The notes: generated from the sequence alone by a model not told the origin. Positions 15,384 to 24,903 are shown, counted from the stretch's first letter. The stretch is 64,000 bases of DNA from Sphingomicrobium arenosum (GCF_026157085.1 NZ_JANPVN010000001.1:2108001-2172000), one strand, 5' to 3'. A program made the numbers and translations.

Positions 15384-17461
15384 AAGCTGCCGGTCAGCGT
15401 GATCGCGACGATGCGCCCATAGCCACGTTTTCGCGTCTCGACATAGTCGATCGGCCCGTCGCGGCGATCAACGTAGACGATGCGCTCATAGTCGTCGCGA
15501 TTGTCGAGCAAATTCCATAGCCCGACCGTGGCCTGCATCCCGAACACGTCCTTGTGCTGGACCCACATTTCGAGGTCGGGGCGCGGCTTGTCCGAGCGCC
15601 CTTGCTGGTCGAGACGGTAATTATAGCCGAACTCGAACCAGTTGATCGAACCGCCCCAGGCCAGCTGGCTGTCGGGAATGTCGTGGCGCAACGACAGGCG
15701 GACATGCTCGAACTCGTTGCCGTTCAATTCGCGGCGGGTCAGCAGCAGCGGATCGACGAAGCTGGAATCGCCGCGGTGCGCGTGGATATCGAGCCGCGCG
15801 CCCTTCACCCCGAGCGGCGCAAATAGCAGTGTGCCGTCGAGCCCGTAGACGATGGCGGAGGCGTTGCCCGCATTGCCGAGCGCTTCCTCGGTAGGGCTGA
15901 TGGGAATGGACTCGATTACATTCTCGATGCGGTCGAGTTGGACATAGGGGGTGATATTGCCCCACGCGCCGAGCTTGGTGACCGCCTCGAGACGGCCGCG
16001 CCAGCGTTCCTGCGGCACGATGCTGTTGTTGCTTTCGCGATCGCTGCCGTCGACCACGTCGACCGCGGCGAGGAAGCTGAAGAAGTTGAGCTGGTCGACG
16101 ATGCGTTCGACCTTGGCATTGACGGTGAGGTCAGGGCTCTGGCGCCAGCTCATGGCCGCCGAGCCTTTGGGCCGGAAATAGGCGCGCGAGTCGACGCCGG
16201 TCGCGCTGATGCGGCTATATTCGGCGCCGCCATTGAGCTGGAGCGAGAGCGCGTCCGACAAGGGGCGCGAGAGGCTGAGGATGGCTTCGCTGCGTAGTTC
16301 CTCGATATCGTTGCCAGGCAGATCGGTGCGGACCGTGTCGAGCGTGTCGAACACGTCGAGCGTGGCGCTCGAGCCGAGGCTGTTATAGGCCCCCTCGAGA
16401 CTGACTTCCCAGTCGGCCGAGCCGCGTTTCCAGCCATATTCGCCGCGCAGGATGCTCTCGTTTTCATCGACCACCTGCTCGTAGCGGCTGCCGCCCTCGC
16501 CGATGACGCGAAAGTCGCTGTAGGTCGGCGAATGTTCGTTGCGCTGGAGCGCGATCAGGCGCAGGCGCCCGCCGCCGAGGTCGAAGGCATAATCGCCGCC
16601 GAGCTCGAGGTTCCATTCGTCCTCGCCGCTGCGATAACGCTCCTCGAACGGTTCCTCTCCGACCGGGGAGACGAGGCCATCGGTCTTGTTGCGCGCAAAA
16701 TAGAGTTCGCCCGCGCCATTGAGATTGAGCTCGTTGCCGTTGGCGAAGGTCTTGGAATAGCTGCCCGCGATGCGCGGGCGGTCACCATCGAAGCGACCCA
16801 GTTCGTCGCGTACGAGGAGAAGGTCACCGTCCGCGCTGATGACGGTTTCGGGGCCCCAATTACCCGATCGATAACTGTTGTTGCTAAGGCTCAGCGACCA
16901 GTTTGTCGTCAGGCTGCCGCCCGACAGGTTGACGCTGCCATCGAGAAAGGTGTCCTCGATGCGGGGGCGGATCTGCGCCTGGTAGCGCCACGTGCCGCTG
17001 ATCGTCGTGGCGTCGTAGACGATATTGGCGACCTCGCCCGACAGGCCGGGAACGTCGAGCGTGGCGCCGTCGAGGATTTCGATGCGGCTGACCTTGCGCG
17101 CGTCGATGCGCTGCAGCGTGGTGATGGCATCGTTCGACTTGCCTGCGACGCGTTCGCCGTTGAGGAGGATGTTCTGGCTCGCCTGCCCGAGGCCGCGATT
17201 GCCCTGGTTGCCGCCATCGACCGAGAAACCCGGGATTCGATTGACCATGTCGAGCGCGGTCTGGGGCGCATATTGGGCAAGATCGGCGAGGGTGTAGACC
17301 CGCGCATCGCGCGCCGAGGCGTTGTCGGTGATGAGGCTACCCTCGATCGTGCTGGCTTCTTCGAGGCGCGCGTCGGCAGCGGATTCGGCGGCGCTGGCCG
17401 GGGCAGCGAGCGGGGCGAGCAATAGCGGGAGCAACGACACGGTGGCGGCGAAGCGGGTCAT
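15380..17461 (-). CDS. TonB-dependent receptor-like outer membrane protein
   Basis: 693 residues from the ATG at 17461, preceded by AAGGA. A TTG five codons earlier is in frame but less likely. Signal peptide (FAATVSLLPLLLAPLAAPASA) is followed by a plug domain with DLAQYAPQTALDMVNRIPGF, the QNILLNGERVAGKS segment and IEILDGATLDVPGLSG; then a long beta-barrel ending in an aromatic residue (LTGSF). It lacks a clear DVIVVTA-type TonB box. The substrate is unknown; it converges on feoB, so iron is one guess only. It is divergent from ssb across about 200 bases. Confidence 0.9.
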   Translation of the reverse strand: MTRFAATVSLLPLLLAPLAAPASAAESAADARLEEASTIEGSLITDNASARDARVYTLADLAQYAPQTALDMVNRIPGFSVDGGNQGNRGLGQASQNILLNGERVAGKSNDAITTLQRIDARKVSRIEILDGATLDVPGLSGEVANIVYDATTISGTWRYQAQIRPRIEDTFLDGSVNLSGGSLTTNWSLSLSNNSYRSGNWGPETVISADGDLLLVRDELGRFDGDRPRIAGSYSKTFANGNELNLNGAGELYFARNKTDGLVSPVGEEPFEERYRSGEDEWNLELGGDYAFDLGGGRLRLIALQRNEHSPTYSDFRVIGEGGSRYEQVVDENESILRGEYGWKRGSADWEVSLEGAYNSLGSSATLDVFDTLDTVRTDLPGNDIEELRSEAILSLSRPLSDALSLQLNGGAEYSRISATGVDSRAYFRPKGSAAMSWRQSPDLTVNAKVERIVDQLNFFSFLAAVDVVDGSDRESNNSIVPQERWRGRLEAVTKLGAWGNITPYVQLDRIENVIESIPISPTEEALGNAGNASAIVYGLDGTLLFAPLGVKGARLDIHAHRGDSSFVDPLLLTRRELNGNEFEHVRLSLRHDIPDSQLAWGGSINWFEFGYNYRLDQQGRSDKPRPDLEMWVQHKDVFGMQATVGLWNLLDNRDDYERIVYVDRRDGPIDYVETRKRGYGRIVAITLTGSF

Positions 17462-17668
17462 GATGGTCCTTGGCAATACGAGCCGGCGAAGCGGCGGTTA
17501 CAACTGTCGACGAGCGCTCTGACCGGCACCGCAACGAATGCCTAGCGCTGTTCGACGAACGGAGTCTCGGGGCGGTTGGACGGACGAATGGACGGCGGAT
17601 GATGGACAGTCGCGTGGCCGCACTCTATCGCTCGGATAACGACTGAAAGTTTAGCGGAGAATGACGAC

Positions 17669-18160
17669 ATGGCGGGCGTGAACAAGGTGATCCTGGTGGG
17701 CAATCTGGGGGCGGACCCCGAGGCGCGCTCGCTCAACAACGGCGGCGAGGTGGTGAACCTGCGCGTCGCCACCAGCGAGACGTGGAAGGATCGCGACGGC
17801 AACCGCCAGGAGCGGACCGAATGGCACCAAGTGGTTATCTGGAACGAAAATCTCGGCCGTGTCGCCAAGAATTACCTGCGCAAGGGGTCGAAGGTCTATC
17901 TCGAAGGCCAGCTGCAGACCCGCAAGTGGCAGGACCAGAATGGCGCCGACCGTTACTCGACCGAAGTGGTGCTGCAGCGTTATCGCGGCGAACTGGTGCT
18001 GCTCGACAGCCGCGAAGGCGGTGGTGGCGGCGGCGGTGGCGGCTATGGCGGGAGCCAGGGCGGCTATGGTGGCGGCCAGGGCGGCGGCGGCAGTGCCCCG
18101 CAGCAGCGCCCGCAGCCGGCGAGCTTCGACAATGACCTCGACGACGACGTGCCCTTTTAG
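17669..18160 (+). CDS. ssb: Single-stranded DNA-binding protein
   Basis: 163 residues. The OB fold (1-~112) starts [18 protein letters not shown] and contains [20 protein letters not shown] and [20 protein letters not shown] Gly-rich linker ([17 protein letters not shown], then more) leads to the acidic tail DDDVPF that recruits repair and replication proteins. Ribosome-binding site GGAG about nine bases upstream. Convergent with DUF177 with a 3-base gap. A GTTC-GAC-GAAC inverted repeat at 17550-17560 lies in the upstream region but is not a recognisable LexA box. Confidence 0.97.
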   Translation: MAGVNKVILVGNLGADPEARSLNNGGEVVNLRVATSETWKDRDGNRQERTEWHQVVIWNENLGRVAKNYLRKGSKVYLEGQLQTRKWQDQNGADRYSTEVVLQRYRGELVLLDSREGGGGGGGGGYGGSQGGYGGGQGGGGSAPQQRPQPASFDNDLDDDVPF

Positions 18161-18163
18161 GGT

Positions 18164-18694
18164 CTAGTCGTCCTTGCCGCCGGCCTCGAGTTTCTTCTTG
18201 AGGTCGGCGAGCGCCCCGAAGGCGCCGGCTTCCTCTTCGGACAATACCCCCGCCGCGCGCAGCCGCGTGTCGGCATCCTCCACCCGCGGATAGGGGTCGA
18301 GCGACAAGGCGAGCGTGTCGATGAGCGCATCGCCCAGCGCGATTTCGCGCCCGTCGTGGAAGATGGTGTCGAGATCATCGACGCCGAGTTCGATCTCGGC
18401 ATCTTCTTCATGCTCTGGCTGGGGGGCGAAGAGCAGCGAGAAAGGCTCCTCGATCGTCTCGGGCACGGGATCGCCGGTGGCGACGCAACTGTGCGTGACA
18501 CTGGCTGCCAAGGTACCGTTGACGGTGACGGCCTGCCCCTCGTGCTGGAGCGTCGCGTCGATGGTGAAGCGCTCGACCGATTGCAGCCGCAGCCGCGCGG
18601 CGACGTCGGCGCGCTCAGGCTCGTCGAGGTTGATGGCGATGGTCTCGCCGTCCTTCAGCGTGGCAAGCGGGACGCTGACCAAATGGTCGATCAC
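18164..18694 (-). CDS. DUF177 (YceD) domain protein
   Basis: 176 residues from a GTG at 18694 that overlaps the stop of the CBP3 gene (GTGA). The DUF177 pattern is visible: VTHSCVATGDPVPETIEEPFSLLF in the centre, an acidic stretch (EHEEDAEIELGVDD), then DLDTIFHDGREIALGDALIDTLALSLDPYPR. In many bacteria this gene precedes rpmF and is linked to 23S rRNA maturation; here rpmF does not follow and ssb converges instead. The C-terminal tail is charged and Lys-rich. Confidence 0.88.
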   Translation of the reverse strand: MIDHLVSVPLATLKDGETIAINLDEPERADVAARLRLQSVERFTIDATLQHEGQAVTVNGTLAASVTHSCVATGDPVPETIEEPFSLLFAPQPEHEEDAEIELGVDDLDTIFHDGREIALGDALIDTLALSLDPYPRVEDADTRLRAAGVLSEEEAGAFGALADLKKKLEAGGKDD

Positions 18695-19209
18695 AAATCA
18701 CCTCGTAGGAGCAGTTGGTCGCTTTCGCCCTCGATGCGTTCGGCAAAGCGGCGCAGCTGTTCGGAGACATAGGTCAGCGCGGCCTCGTCGGGTTCGGCAT
18801 CGCGAAAGATGCTCCACCGTGCGGCCTCGCGCCATTGGTCGGCGCTGCCTTCGGCTTCCTCGGCGAAACGCCAGCGGTCGACCCGGGCGGCAAGCGCGCC
18901 GACCATCGAGCGCACCTGCTTGCCGAGCCCGGCATCGAAGCCTTCTTCGCGCATCTGCGCGTCCATGTCGGCGATAAAGGCCTCGGTCAGCGCGACCGAC
19001 CCGCGCACCGCTTCTTCCTCGCCGCGCTCGAGCCGCAACACGGTCAGCGCGATCAGTGTCGAGAGGATGCCGAAGCGCCCGTCGACGTCGTCGGCGACCT
19101 TGCCCTCGACATACCAATGCTTGTCGCGCGCCTGCGCCACGATGGCGGCATAGAGCGAGGCGGCCTCGGCGCCGGGCGGGGGACGCAGCCATGAAAAGAG
19201 CTTGCGCAT
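18691..19209 (-). CDS. Ubiquinol-cytochrome c chaperone (CBP3-like)
   Basis: 172 residues from the ATG at 19209; a longer frame upstream has no better start. It contains AAIVAQARDKHWYVEGKVADDVDGRF and LIALTVLRLERG, then MREEGFDAGLGKQVRSMVGALAARVDRW, as in the Ubiq_cyt_C_chap family, which helps assemble cytochrome b of complex III. The pairing with DUF177 in this order is common in alphaproteobacteria. Coupled to DUF177 by overlap, divergent from bamE. Confidence 0.87.
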   Translation of the reverse strand: MRKLFSWLRPPPGAEAASLYAAIVAQARDKHWYVEGKVADDVDGRFGILSTLIALTVLRLERGEEEAVRGSVALTEAFIADMDAQMREEGFDAGLGKQVRSMVGALAARVDRWRFAEEAEGSADQWREAARWSIFRDAEPDEAALTYVSEQLRRFAERIEGESDQLLLRGDL

Positions 19210-19343
19210 GGGCTTTCTCCTGATCGCGCCTTCGGCAAGCAAGGGTTCAGCCTTTTCCTTGCAAGCAGGCAGTGAGAGCCGCATAGTCCGGCCCGATAGC
19301 GCCCGGCAAGGGCCAGCGACCTTTACGAATCGGAAGATTGAAC

Positions 19344-19808
19344 ATGCGTGTACGCCACCTGATGGCCCTAACGGCCCTGACCACCGCGCTCGCCGGCTGC
19401 GCGGGCATCCGCAGCGACCAGGGCTATGTCTACAACCAAGAACTGTCCGAGGCGATCGCGCCGGGCATCGACAATCGCGAATCGGTCAAGGCCACGCTGG
19501 GCACGCCGAGCTTCGTCGGCCAGTTCGACGACAAGCAATGGTATTATGTCGCGCGCCGCACCGATCGCTTCGCCTTTCGCCAGCCTCGCATAACCGACCA
19601 GCGCGTCATCCTCGTCACCTTCGACGAGCGCGGCGATGTCGCCTCGGTCACCGAAACCGGTCCCGAACTGGCCGTGAACATCGATCCGTCGAACGACGAG
19701 ACCCCGACGCTCGGCCGTGAGAAGAGCTTCTTCGAGGAAATCTTCGGCAACATCGGCTCGGTCAATCAGACCGGCGGGCTCGTCGGCAACGGGCAGCCGC
19801 AGCAGTAA
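19344..19808 (+). CDS. bamE: Outer membrane assembly lipoprotein BamE/SmpA
   Basis: 154 residues from the ATG at 19344. Signal peptide with lipobox ALAGC near residue 19. The SmpA/OmlA domain is seen in IDNRESVKATLGTPSFVG and QWYYVARRTDRFAFRQPRITDQRVILVTFDERG. BamE is a peripheral part of the BAM complex inserting outer-membrane beta-barrels, such as the two TonB receptors encoded nearby. The C-terminus (EKSFFEEIFGNIGSV) is typical of the alphaproteobacterial form. Confidence 0.93.
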   Translation: MRVRHLMALTALTTALAGCAGIRSDQGYVYNQELSEAIAPGIDNRESVKATLGTPSFVGQFDDKQWYYVARRTDRFAFRQPRITDQRVILVTFDERGDVASVTETGPELAVNIDPSNDETPTLGREKSFFEEIFGNIGSVNQTGGLVGNGQPQQ

Positions 19809-19879
19809 GCGAGACGTGGCGAGGGGTCCGGTATCGGGCGCCCTTGCCGCCTCTTGTCACGCGGGCTAGGCCGTCTTCC

Positions 19880-20641
19880 ATGACCGCCATTCCCGACGAC
19901 CAGACCTATGGCGACTATCTGTCGCTTCCCCAGCTTCTCGGCGCGCAGCATCCGCATAGCGACGTGCATGACGAAATGCTGTTCATCGTCCTTCACCAGA
20001 CGATGGAACTGTGGCTAAAGCAGATCCTGTTCGAGGTGGATTACGCGTGCGAGGAATTGCGCGCGGACAAGTTCCTGTTCGTCCACAAGGCGCTGAGCCG
20101 AGTCAGCCGGATACAGGGCGTGATGACGATGAGCTGGGACATCCTGTCCACGCTCACCCCATCGGATTACATGAAATTCCGCCACCATTTCGGCTCTGCA
20201 TCGGGGTTCCAGTCGGCGCAGTTCCGCTGCGTCGAATATCGGCTCGGGATCAAGGACCCGCGCTTTCTCAAGAATTACGAACCGGGTAGCGGCGAGCATG
20301 AACTGCTGACCGCTGCTCTGGAGGCGCCGAGCGTGTGGGACGAGGCCAATGCAGCGCTGGCACGCGCGGGCTTCGATATTGCCGACGCGGACGCGATCCG
20401 GGCGAGCTGGAAGACGGTGTACGAGCAAACCGAGACCTATCCCGAACTGTATGGCCTCGCGGAAAAGCTGGTCGACCTCGACGATGCGCTGGCGACCTGG
20501 CGACACAAGCATGTCGTGACGGTCGAGCGGGTCATCGGCGGCCGCAAGGGCACCGGCGGCTCGGCGGGCGCGGCCTATCTGAAATCGACACTCGACAAGC
20601 GCGCCTTCCCCGCCCTGTGGGAATTGCGGTCCGAACTATGA
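19880..20641 (+). CDS. kynA: Tryptophan 2,3-dioxygenase
   Basis: 253 residues from the ATG at 19880; an in-frame ATG at 19844 would add an unrelated Arg/Pro-rich lead. The haem-dioxygenase motifs are clear: TYGDYLSLPQLLGAQ, HDEMLFIVLHQTMELWLKQILFE, the substrate loop SGFQSAQFRCVEYRLG and RRKGTGGSAGAAYLK-like GTGGS near the end. It opens the indole ring of tryptophan to N-formylkynurenine. The overlap with the next gene (ATGA) ties it to a kynureninase-like enzyme. Confidence 0.95.
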   Translation: MTAIPDDQTYGDYLSLPQLLGAQHPHSDVHDEMLFIVLHQTMELWLKQILFEVDYACEELRADKFLFVHKALSRVSRIQGVMTMSWDILSTLTPSDYMKFRHHFGSASGFQSAQFRCVEYRLGIKDPRFLKNYEPGSGEHELLTAALEAPSVWDEANAALARAGFDIADADAIRASWKTVYEQTETYPELYGLAEKLVDLDDALATWRHKHVVTVERVIGGRKGTGGSAGAAYLKSTLDKRAFPALWELRSEL

Positions 20642-21804
20642 GCTACAAGCGGCTGTTCTCGAAGAGTCTCGAGGCCGATCCCGATCGGCTGCATATCGCG
20701 GCGCACAGCCACCATTTGTGGCCCGACGCGAGCCGGGTCGGGCAAATGCGCTGCTGGGACGATGCCGCCGCGCTCGCCGATCACAAGTGGGACAAGGTGA
20801 TGGGCGAGGTGTGGCCCGAGGCTGCCGCCAATGTCGCCGCCGAACTCGGCATGGGCAACGACCAGTGGCGAAGGATCGTCTTCGCCGGCAACACGCATGA
20901 TTTCATCATCCGCCTCGCCGCCGCCTGTCCGCGCCGCGCTGGCGGACCGCTGCGTATTCTTACCAGCGACGGCGAATTCCACTCGGCACGGCGCCAGTTC
21001 GCGCGCTGGGTCGAGGCGGGGGAGATCACGCTGGAGACGGTCGCGGTCGACCCGTTCGACAGCTTTGCCGAGCGCTTCACCGCGAGGGCCGCCGAGGGCG
21101 CGCACGATCTCGTCATGGTCAGCCAGGTCCTGTTTGGGTCGGGGCGGGTGGTCGCGCCGCTCGATGCGCTGGTCGAGCTGGGCCAGCCCGAGGGGTCGTG
21201 GGTGGTGATCGACGGCTATCACAGCTTCATGGCATTTGAAGCGCCCTTCCCGCGCGGCTGGAGCGACAAGGCCTTCTTCCTTGGCGGCGGCTACAAATAT
21301 GCGATGGCGGGGGAGGGCATGGGCTTCATGTGCTGCCCCCCGGGCTTCGGACCGCGCCCGCCGCTGACCGGCTGGTTCGCCGAGTTCGAGGACCTCACCC
21401 TGCCGCCGGGGATGGTGGGCTATGCCGAGGACGCGATGCGCTTCATGGGGGCGACCTTCGACCCGAGCGCGCTTTACCGCTGGAATGCGATCAAGGGGAT
21501 GCTGATCGCCGAAGGGCTCGATACGGCCACCATCAACGCGCATGTCGCGGCCCTGCAAGAACAGGCGGTCGAGGCGCTGGCGGGCACGGTGCTGGGCGAG
21601 GCCGAACTGCTCAATCCGATCGATGGCGGGCCGCATGCGCGCTTTCTCGCTTATCGTCACGAACGGGCGGCGGATTGGTGCGCGGCACTGAAGGCCGAGG
21701 GTTGCGTCACCGACGTGCGCGGCGAGGTGATCCGCTTCGGCTTCGGCCTTTATCATGATGCGCGCGATGTCGACGCGCTCGCGGCGCTAGCGAAGACGCT
21801 CTAG
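20638..21804 (+). CDS. Aminotransferase class V-fold PLP enzyme, kynureninase-like
   Basis: 388 residues, ATG at 20638 overlapping the kynA stop. A PLP-dependent class V fold with AHSHHLWPDASR at the N-terminus, VMVSQVLFGSGRVV, VIDGYHSFMAF (cofactor-binding Asp and His), and the candidate Schiff-base Lys in GGGYKYAMAGEG. Position after tryptophan dioxygenase suggests it cleaves kynurenine to anthranilate plus alanine. It is shorter and more divergent than textbook KynU, and no formamidase gene is adjacent, so the exact substrate is inferred. Its stop shares a CTAG with the convergent tetR-type gene. Confidence 0.82.
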   Translation: MSYKRLFSKSLEADPDRLHIAAHSHHLWPDASRVGQMRCWDDAAALADHKWDKVMGEVWPEAAANVAAELGMGNDQWRRIVFAGNTHDFIIRLAAACPRRAGGPLRILTSDGEFHSARRQFARWVEAGEITLETVAVDPFDSFAERFTARAAEGAHDLVMVSQVLFGSGRVVAPLDALVELGQPEGSWVVIDGYHSFMAFEAPFPRGWSDKAFFLGGGYKYAMAGEGMGFMCCPPGFGPRPPLTGWFAEFEDLTLPPGMVGYAEDAMRFMGATFDPSALYRWNAIKGMLIAEGLDTATINAHVAALQEQAVEALAGTVLGEAELLNPIDGGPHARFLAYRHERAADWCAALKAEGCVTDVRGEVIRFGFGLYHDARDVDALAALAKTL

Positions 21805-22421
21805 CGCAGGCCCTTGGCCAACAGGCGGTTGGCGGCGGCGGCGACTTCGGCAGGGTCCTCGTCGCCCCAGACGGCGAAGCGCAGCCCGAGAAAGACGTTC
21901 ATTCCCATCAGCGCCCAGGCGCGCACCTCGGCATCCAAGTCGCTGTCCGGCGCGGCGAGGTCGGGGCTGGCATCGAGCCGGTCGCGCATGCGCGCGGCGG
22001 TGGTGCGATAATGGCGCTCGAAGCCCGCGGGATCGACGAATTCGGCTTCATCGATGATGCGGTAGACCTCGGCCTGCTCGCGCGCGAAACGAAGGAAGGC
22101 GGCAAGCGCGGCCTCCTCGCGCGGTAGCGCCGCATCGACCTCGGCAATGGCGGGACCGACCGCTTGCGCGACCCGCGCCGACATGTCCTCGACCAGCGCC
22201 GCGAACACTTCCTCCTTGGAATCGAAGTAGGTGTAGAAGGTGCCGAGCGCGACCTTGGCGCGGCCGGTGATCGAGACGATCGAGGTGTCGGCGAACCCGA
22301 CGCGGCCGAATTCGACCCGCGCGGCATCGAGGATCCGCGCCCGGGTCGCTTCACCCCTACGAGTGCGCGGCGCCTTCGAGCTGGCCTTGGAGTCAGTTCC
22401 GTCGGCGTGCCGGTCGCTCAT
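21801..22421 (-). CDS. TetR family transcriptional regulator
   Basis: 206 residues from the ATG at 22421, chosen because GAGAGGAAG lies just upstream; ATG 22439 and TTG 22475 are in frame without a good ribosome-binding site. The TetR helix-turn-helix covers about 25-70 (ILDAARVEFGRVGFADTSIV, then KVALGTFYTYFDSKEEVFAAL). The ligand domain follows and ends MGMNVFLGLRFAVWGDEDP. It is divergent from a TonB receptor and MFS transporter, with a multi-half-site operator in between, so it probably controls them and itself. Confidence 0.92.
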   Translation of the reverse strand: MSDRHADGTDSKASSKAPRTRRGEATRARILDAARVEFGRVGFADTSIVSITGRAKVALGTFYTYFDSKEEVFAALVEDMSARVAQAVGPAIAEVDAALPREEAALAAFLRFAREQAEVYRIIDEAEFVDPAGFERHYRTTAARMRDRLDASPDLAAPDSDLDAEVRAWALMGMNVFLGLRFAVWGDEDPAEVAAAANRLLAKGLR

Positions 22422-22456
22422 CTGCTTCCTCTCCCCCATGAGCCGATCATTATCCG

Positions 22457-22481
22457 AAGTTGAAAGTTGGTTCAACTTTCA
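22457..22481. promoter_or_regulatory. TetR-type operator with three AAGTTG half-sites
   Basis: Half-site AAGTTG occurs directly at 22457-22462 and 22464-22469 and inverted as CAACTT at 22473-22478. This builds two overlapping perfect palindromes: AAGTTGAA-N6-TTCAACTT (22457-22478) and TGAAAGTTG-GTT-CAACTTTCA (22461-22481). The site lies between the divergent TetR and receptor genes, 36 bases from the former start and 65 from the latter. Confidence 0.7.
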
Positions 22482-22545
22482 TTATTGGCGATTGCAAGGG
22501 GGAGCATGGTCAGGATGCATCCCCGTCACATCAGGGGAGGAACCC

Positions 22546-24858
22546 ATGCACTCGATCACCCGCCGTCTCGGCGTTTCCGTTTCGTGTCTCGCGCTCGCCG
22601 CGCTCTTGCCGCAGGTCGCCTCGGCCCAGTCCGCGACCGATCCCGAAAGCGCGTCTCAGCAGCCCGGTGAACCCGCCGCGACCACTGCATTGAACGCCGA
22701 AGGGCAGGATAATGCGAACGATGTGATCGTCGTCACCGCGCGCCGCCAGGCCGAAGCGCTGACCGTCGTGCCGCTGTCGATCTCGGCCTTCAACGAGCGC
22801 GCGCTCGATCGCCTCCAGGCGAGCGACACGACGGGGCTGCAGGGCGCGGTGCCCAACCTCAACATCGTGCAGGGACGCGGCTCGTCCAACGCCACCAACA
22901 TCTTCATCCGCGGCATCGGCCAGCCTGACGCGCTGCAGACCTTCGACCCCGCGGTCGGGGTCTATGTCGACGACGTCTACATGAGCCGCATTCGTGGCAC
23001 CCAGCTCGACCTGCTCGACCTTGAACGGGTCGAGGTGCTGCGCGGGCCGCAGGGCACGCTTTATGGCAAGAATACCATCGGCGGCGCGTTGAAGCTCGTC
23101 ACCCGTCGCCCCGGCGACACGCTGCGCGGGGCCGCCTCGCTGGCGATCGGCAGCTATGAGAAGGTCGAAGTGAAGGGCAGCGTCTCGGGCCCTATCGGCG
23201 ACGGGGTCGCGGCGGGGCTGGCGGCGATGCAGTCGCACCGCAACGGCTATGTCGAGGACGAGGTGCTCGACCGTGATTATAACGACAAGCACACGACCGC
23301 GCTGCGCGGCACGCTGGCCTTCGATGCGGGCGCCGACACGCGCATCGACCTTGCCGCCGATTATACCATGGACCGCGCCGCGATGACGGTCGGCCAGCCG
23401 ATCAATCCGCTGACCGACCTGTTCGGCGGGCCGCTGCTCGATCGACCGGAAAATCCCGATTCCGACGACTATGACTTCACCGGGCGCACCACGCCCACCC
23501 TGCCCAATTCGACCGAACTCGATCATTGGGGGCTGAGCGCCATCGTCGCGCACGACCTCTCGCCCACGCTCTCGCTCAAGTCGATCACCGCTTATCGCAA
23601 CCTCGATACCGACGACTATATCGACATCGACGCAACCGAAGTGGAGACGGGCGACGTGTTCGTCGGCGTCGACCAGAGCCAATTCAGCGAGGAGCTGCAG
23701 CTGCTGCTCGACGGCGAAACGCTGAGCGGCGTCTTCGGTCTCTATTATCTCGCCGAGAATGTCAGCTCGCATCAGGAGGCCTATGCCGACGATCTCGTCG
23801 GACCGGTGTTGGGCAATCCGACCTTCCTGCGCACCATCGACGATGATCTCGAGACGCGAAGCTATGCCGCCTACGGCAATGTCACCGTCGCGCTGACCGA
23901 AATGCTCAACCTGTCGGCGGGCCTGCGCTATACCCACGAGAACAAGGATTATTTCCGTACCACCTCGACCTTCTCCTCGAGCCCGCTGCTGACCAGCCTC
24001 GCGCCGTTCGAATATGAGCCCGAGGATAGCTGGGGCGACCTGTCGCCGATGGCCAGCATCGACTTTTCGCCGAGCGAGGATAGCCTCGTCTATGCGCGCG
24101 TCGCCAAGGGCTTCAAGTCAGGCGGGTTCAACGGGCGCGCCAATAATCCCAGCGAGACCCGCGCTTATGATCCCGAGACGGTCTGGTCCTACGAGGTTGG
24201 CGCCAAGGCGCGCGTCGCCGACATGCTCGATGTCGCGGTGGCGGTCTTCCATAACGACTATACCGACTTCCAGGCGCGCGTCGCGGGCCTGTCCGAAGTC
24301 GACGGCATTCCCGAGCCGAGCCTCGCGGTCCTCAACGCTGGCGAGCTGACCATTCGCGGCGCCGAGCTCGAACTGGCGCTGGAGCCGGTCGAGGCGCTGC
24401 GCCTCGATGCGCAGATCGGCTATCTCGACGCCGAATATGGCGAGTTCGCCGACGATCGCTATCCGAACGGCGACCGCAGCTTCCAGATGCCCGCCTTCGC
24501 GCCCGATTGGACGGCGCGCTTCGGCGCCCAATATAGCGCTGACCTCGGCGCCTCGGGGACGCTGACCTTCGGCGGACAGACGCGCTACAAGGGGGAGCAT
24601 GCGTTGGCGGTCGACAACACCTATCTCGGCACCGACGAGGTGATCGAGGGGCTGATCCAGGAAGGCTATTGGCTGTCCGATGCTCGGATCGTGTGGGAGA
24701 ATGGGGCAGGCGACTGGTCGATCGGCCTCTATGGCAACAATCTCACCGACGAGCGCTACAAGACCGACGGGCAGGAATTCAGCTCGATCGGCAACATACG
24801 AACCGTCTATTACGGCGCGCCGCGCACCTTCGAGGTGAAGCTCGGCTATCGCTACTAG
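22546..24858 (+). CDS. TonB-dependent receptor
   Basis: 770 residues from the ATG at 22546, behind GGGGAGG. Signal peptide (VSCLALAALLPQVASAQ), a TonB box region (NDVIVVTARR, about 60-70), a plug with NLNIVQGRGSSNATNIFIRGIG and VEVLRGPQGTLYGKNTIGGAL, and a barrel ending KLGYRY. Of the type used by sphingomonads for organic nutrients as well as siderophores; the substrate is unknown. Its place between a TetR regulator and a Spinster-type MFS transporter suggests a ligand-induced uptake unit: outer-membrane entry here, inner-membrane transport by the next gene. Confidence 0.94.
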   Translation: MHSITRRLGVSVSCLALAALLPQVASAQSATDPESASQQPGEPAATTALNAEGQDNANDVIVVTARRQAEALTVVPLSISAFNERALDRLQASDTTGLQGAVPNLNIVQGRGSSNATNIFIRGIGQPDALQTFDPAVGVYVDDVYMSRIRGTQLDLLDLERVEVLRGPQGTLYGKNTIGGALKLVTRRPGDTLRGAASLAIGSYEKVEVKGSVSGPIGDGVAAGLAAMQSHRNGYVEDEVLDRDYNDKHTTALRGTLAFDAGADTRIDLAADYTMDRAAMTVGQPINPLTDLFGGPLLDRPENPDSDDYDFTGRTTPTLPNSTELDHWGLSAIVAHDLSPTLSLKSITAYRNLDTDDYIDIDATEVETGDVFVGVDQSQFSEELQLLLDGETLSGVFGLYYLAENVSSHQEAYADDLVGPVLGNPTFLRTIDDDLETRSYAAYGNVTVALTEMLNLSAGLRYTHENKDYFRTTSTFSSSPLLTSLAPFEYEPEDSWGDLSPMASIDFSPSEDSLVYARVAKGFKSGGFNGRANNPSETRAYDPETVWSYEVGAKARVADMLDVAVAVFHNDYTDFQARVAGLSEVDGIPEPSLAVLNAGELTIRGAELELALEPVEALRLDAQIGYLDAEYGEFADDRYPNGDRSFQMPAFAPDWTARFGAQYSADLGASGTLTFGGQTRYKGEHALAVDNTYLGTDEVIEGLIQEGYWLSDARIVWENGAGDWSIGLYGNNLTDERYKTDGQEFSSIGNIRTVYYGAPRTFEVKLGYRY

Positions 24859-24866
24859 AACGGCAA

Positions 24867-24903
24867 GAGCGGAGCGCCGCTCGCCTTTTGCCCCCTAGGC
24901 AAA
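24867..24903 (+). terminator. Two adjoining hairpins after the TonB receptor gene
   Basis: GAGCGG-AGCG-CCGCTC (24867-24882) is followed by GCC and TTTT. A second stem TTTGCC-CCCTA-GGCAAA (24887-24903) uses the same T-tract. The first could be a weak intrinsic terminator that reduces transcription into the MFS gene. The T-run is short, so efficiency is uncertain. Confidence 0.45.

Noticed and set aside
17550..17560. LexA (SOS) box before ssb
   Set aside because: GTTC-GAC-GAAC has a 3-base spacer; alphaproteobacterial LexA sites have GTTC-N7-GTTC or GAAC-N7-GAAC spacing.
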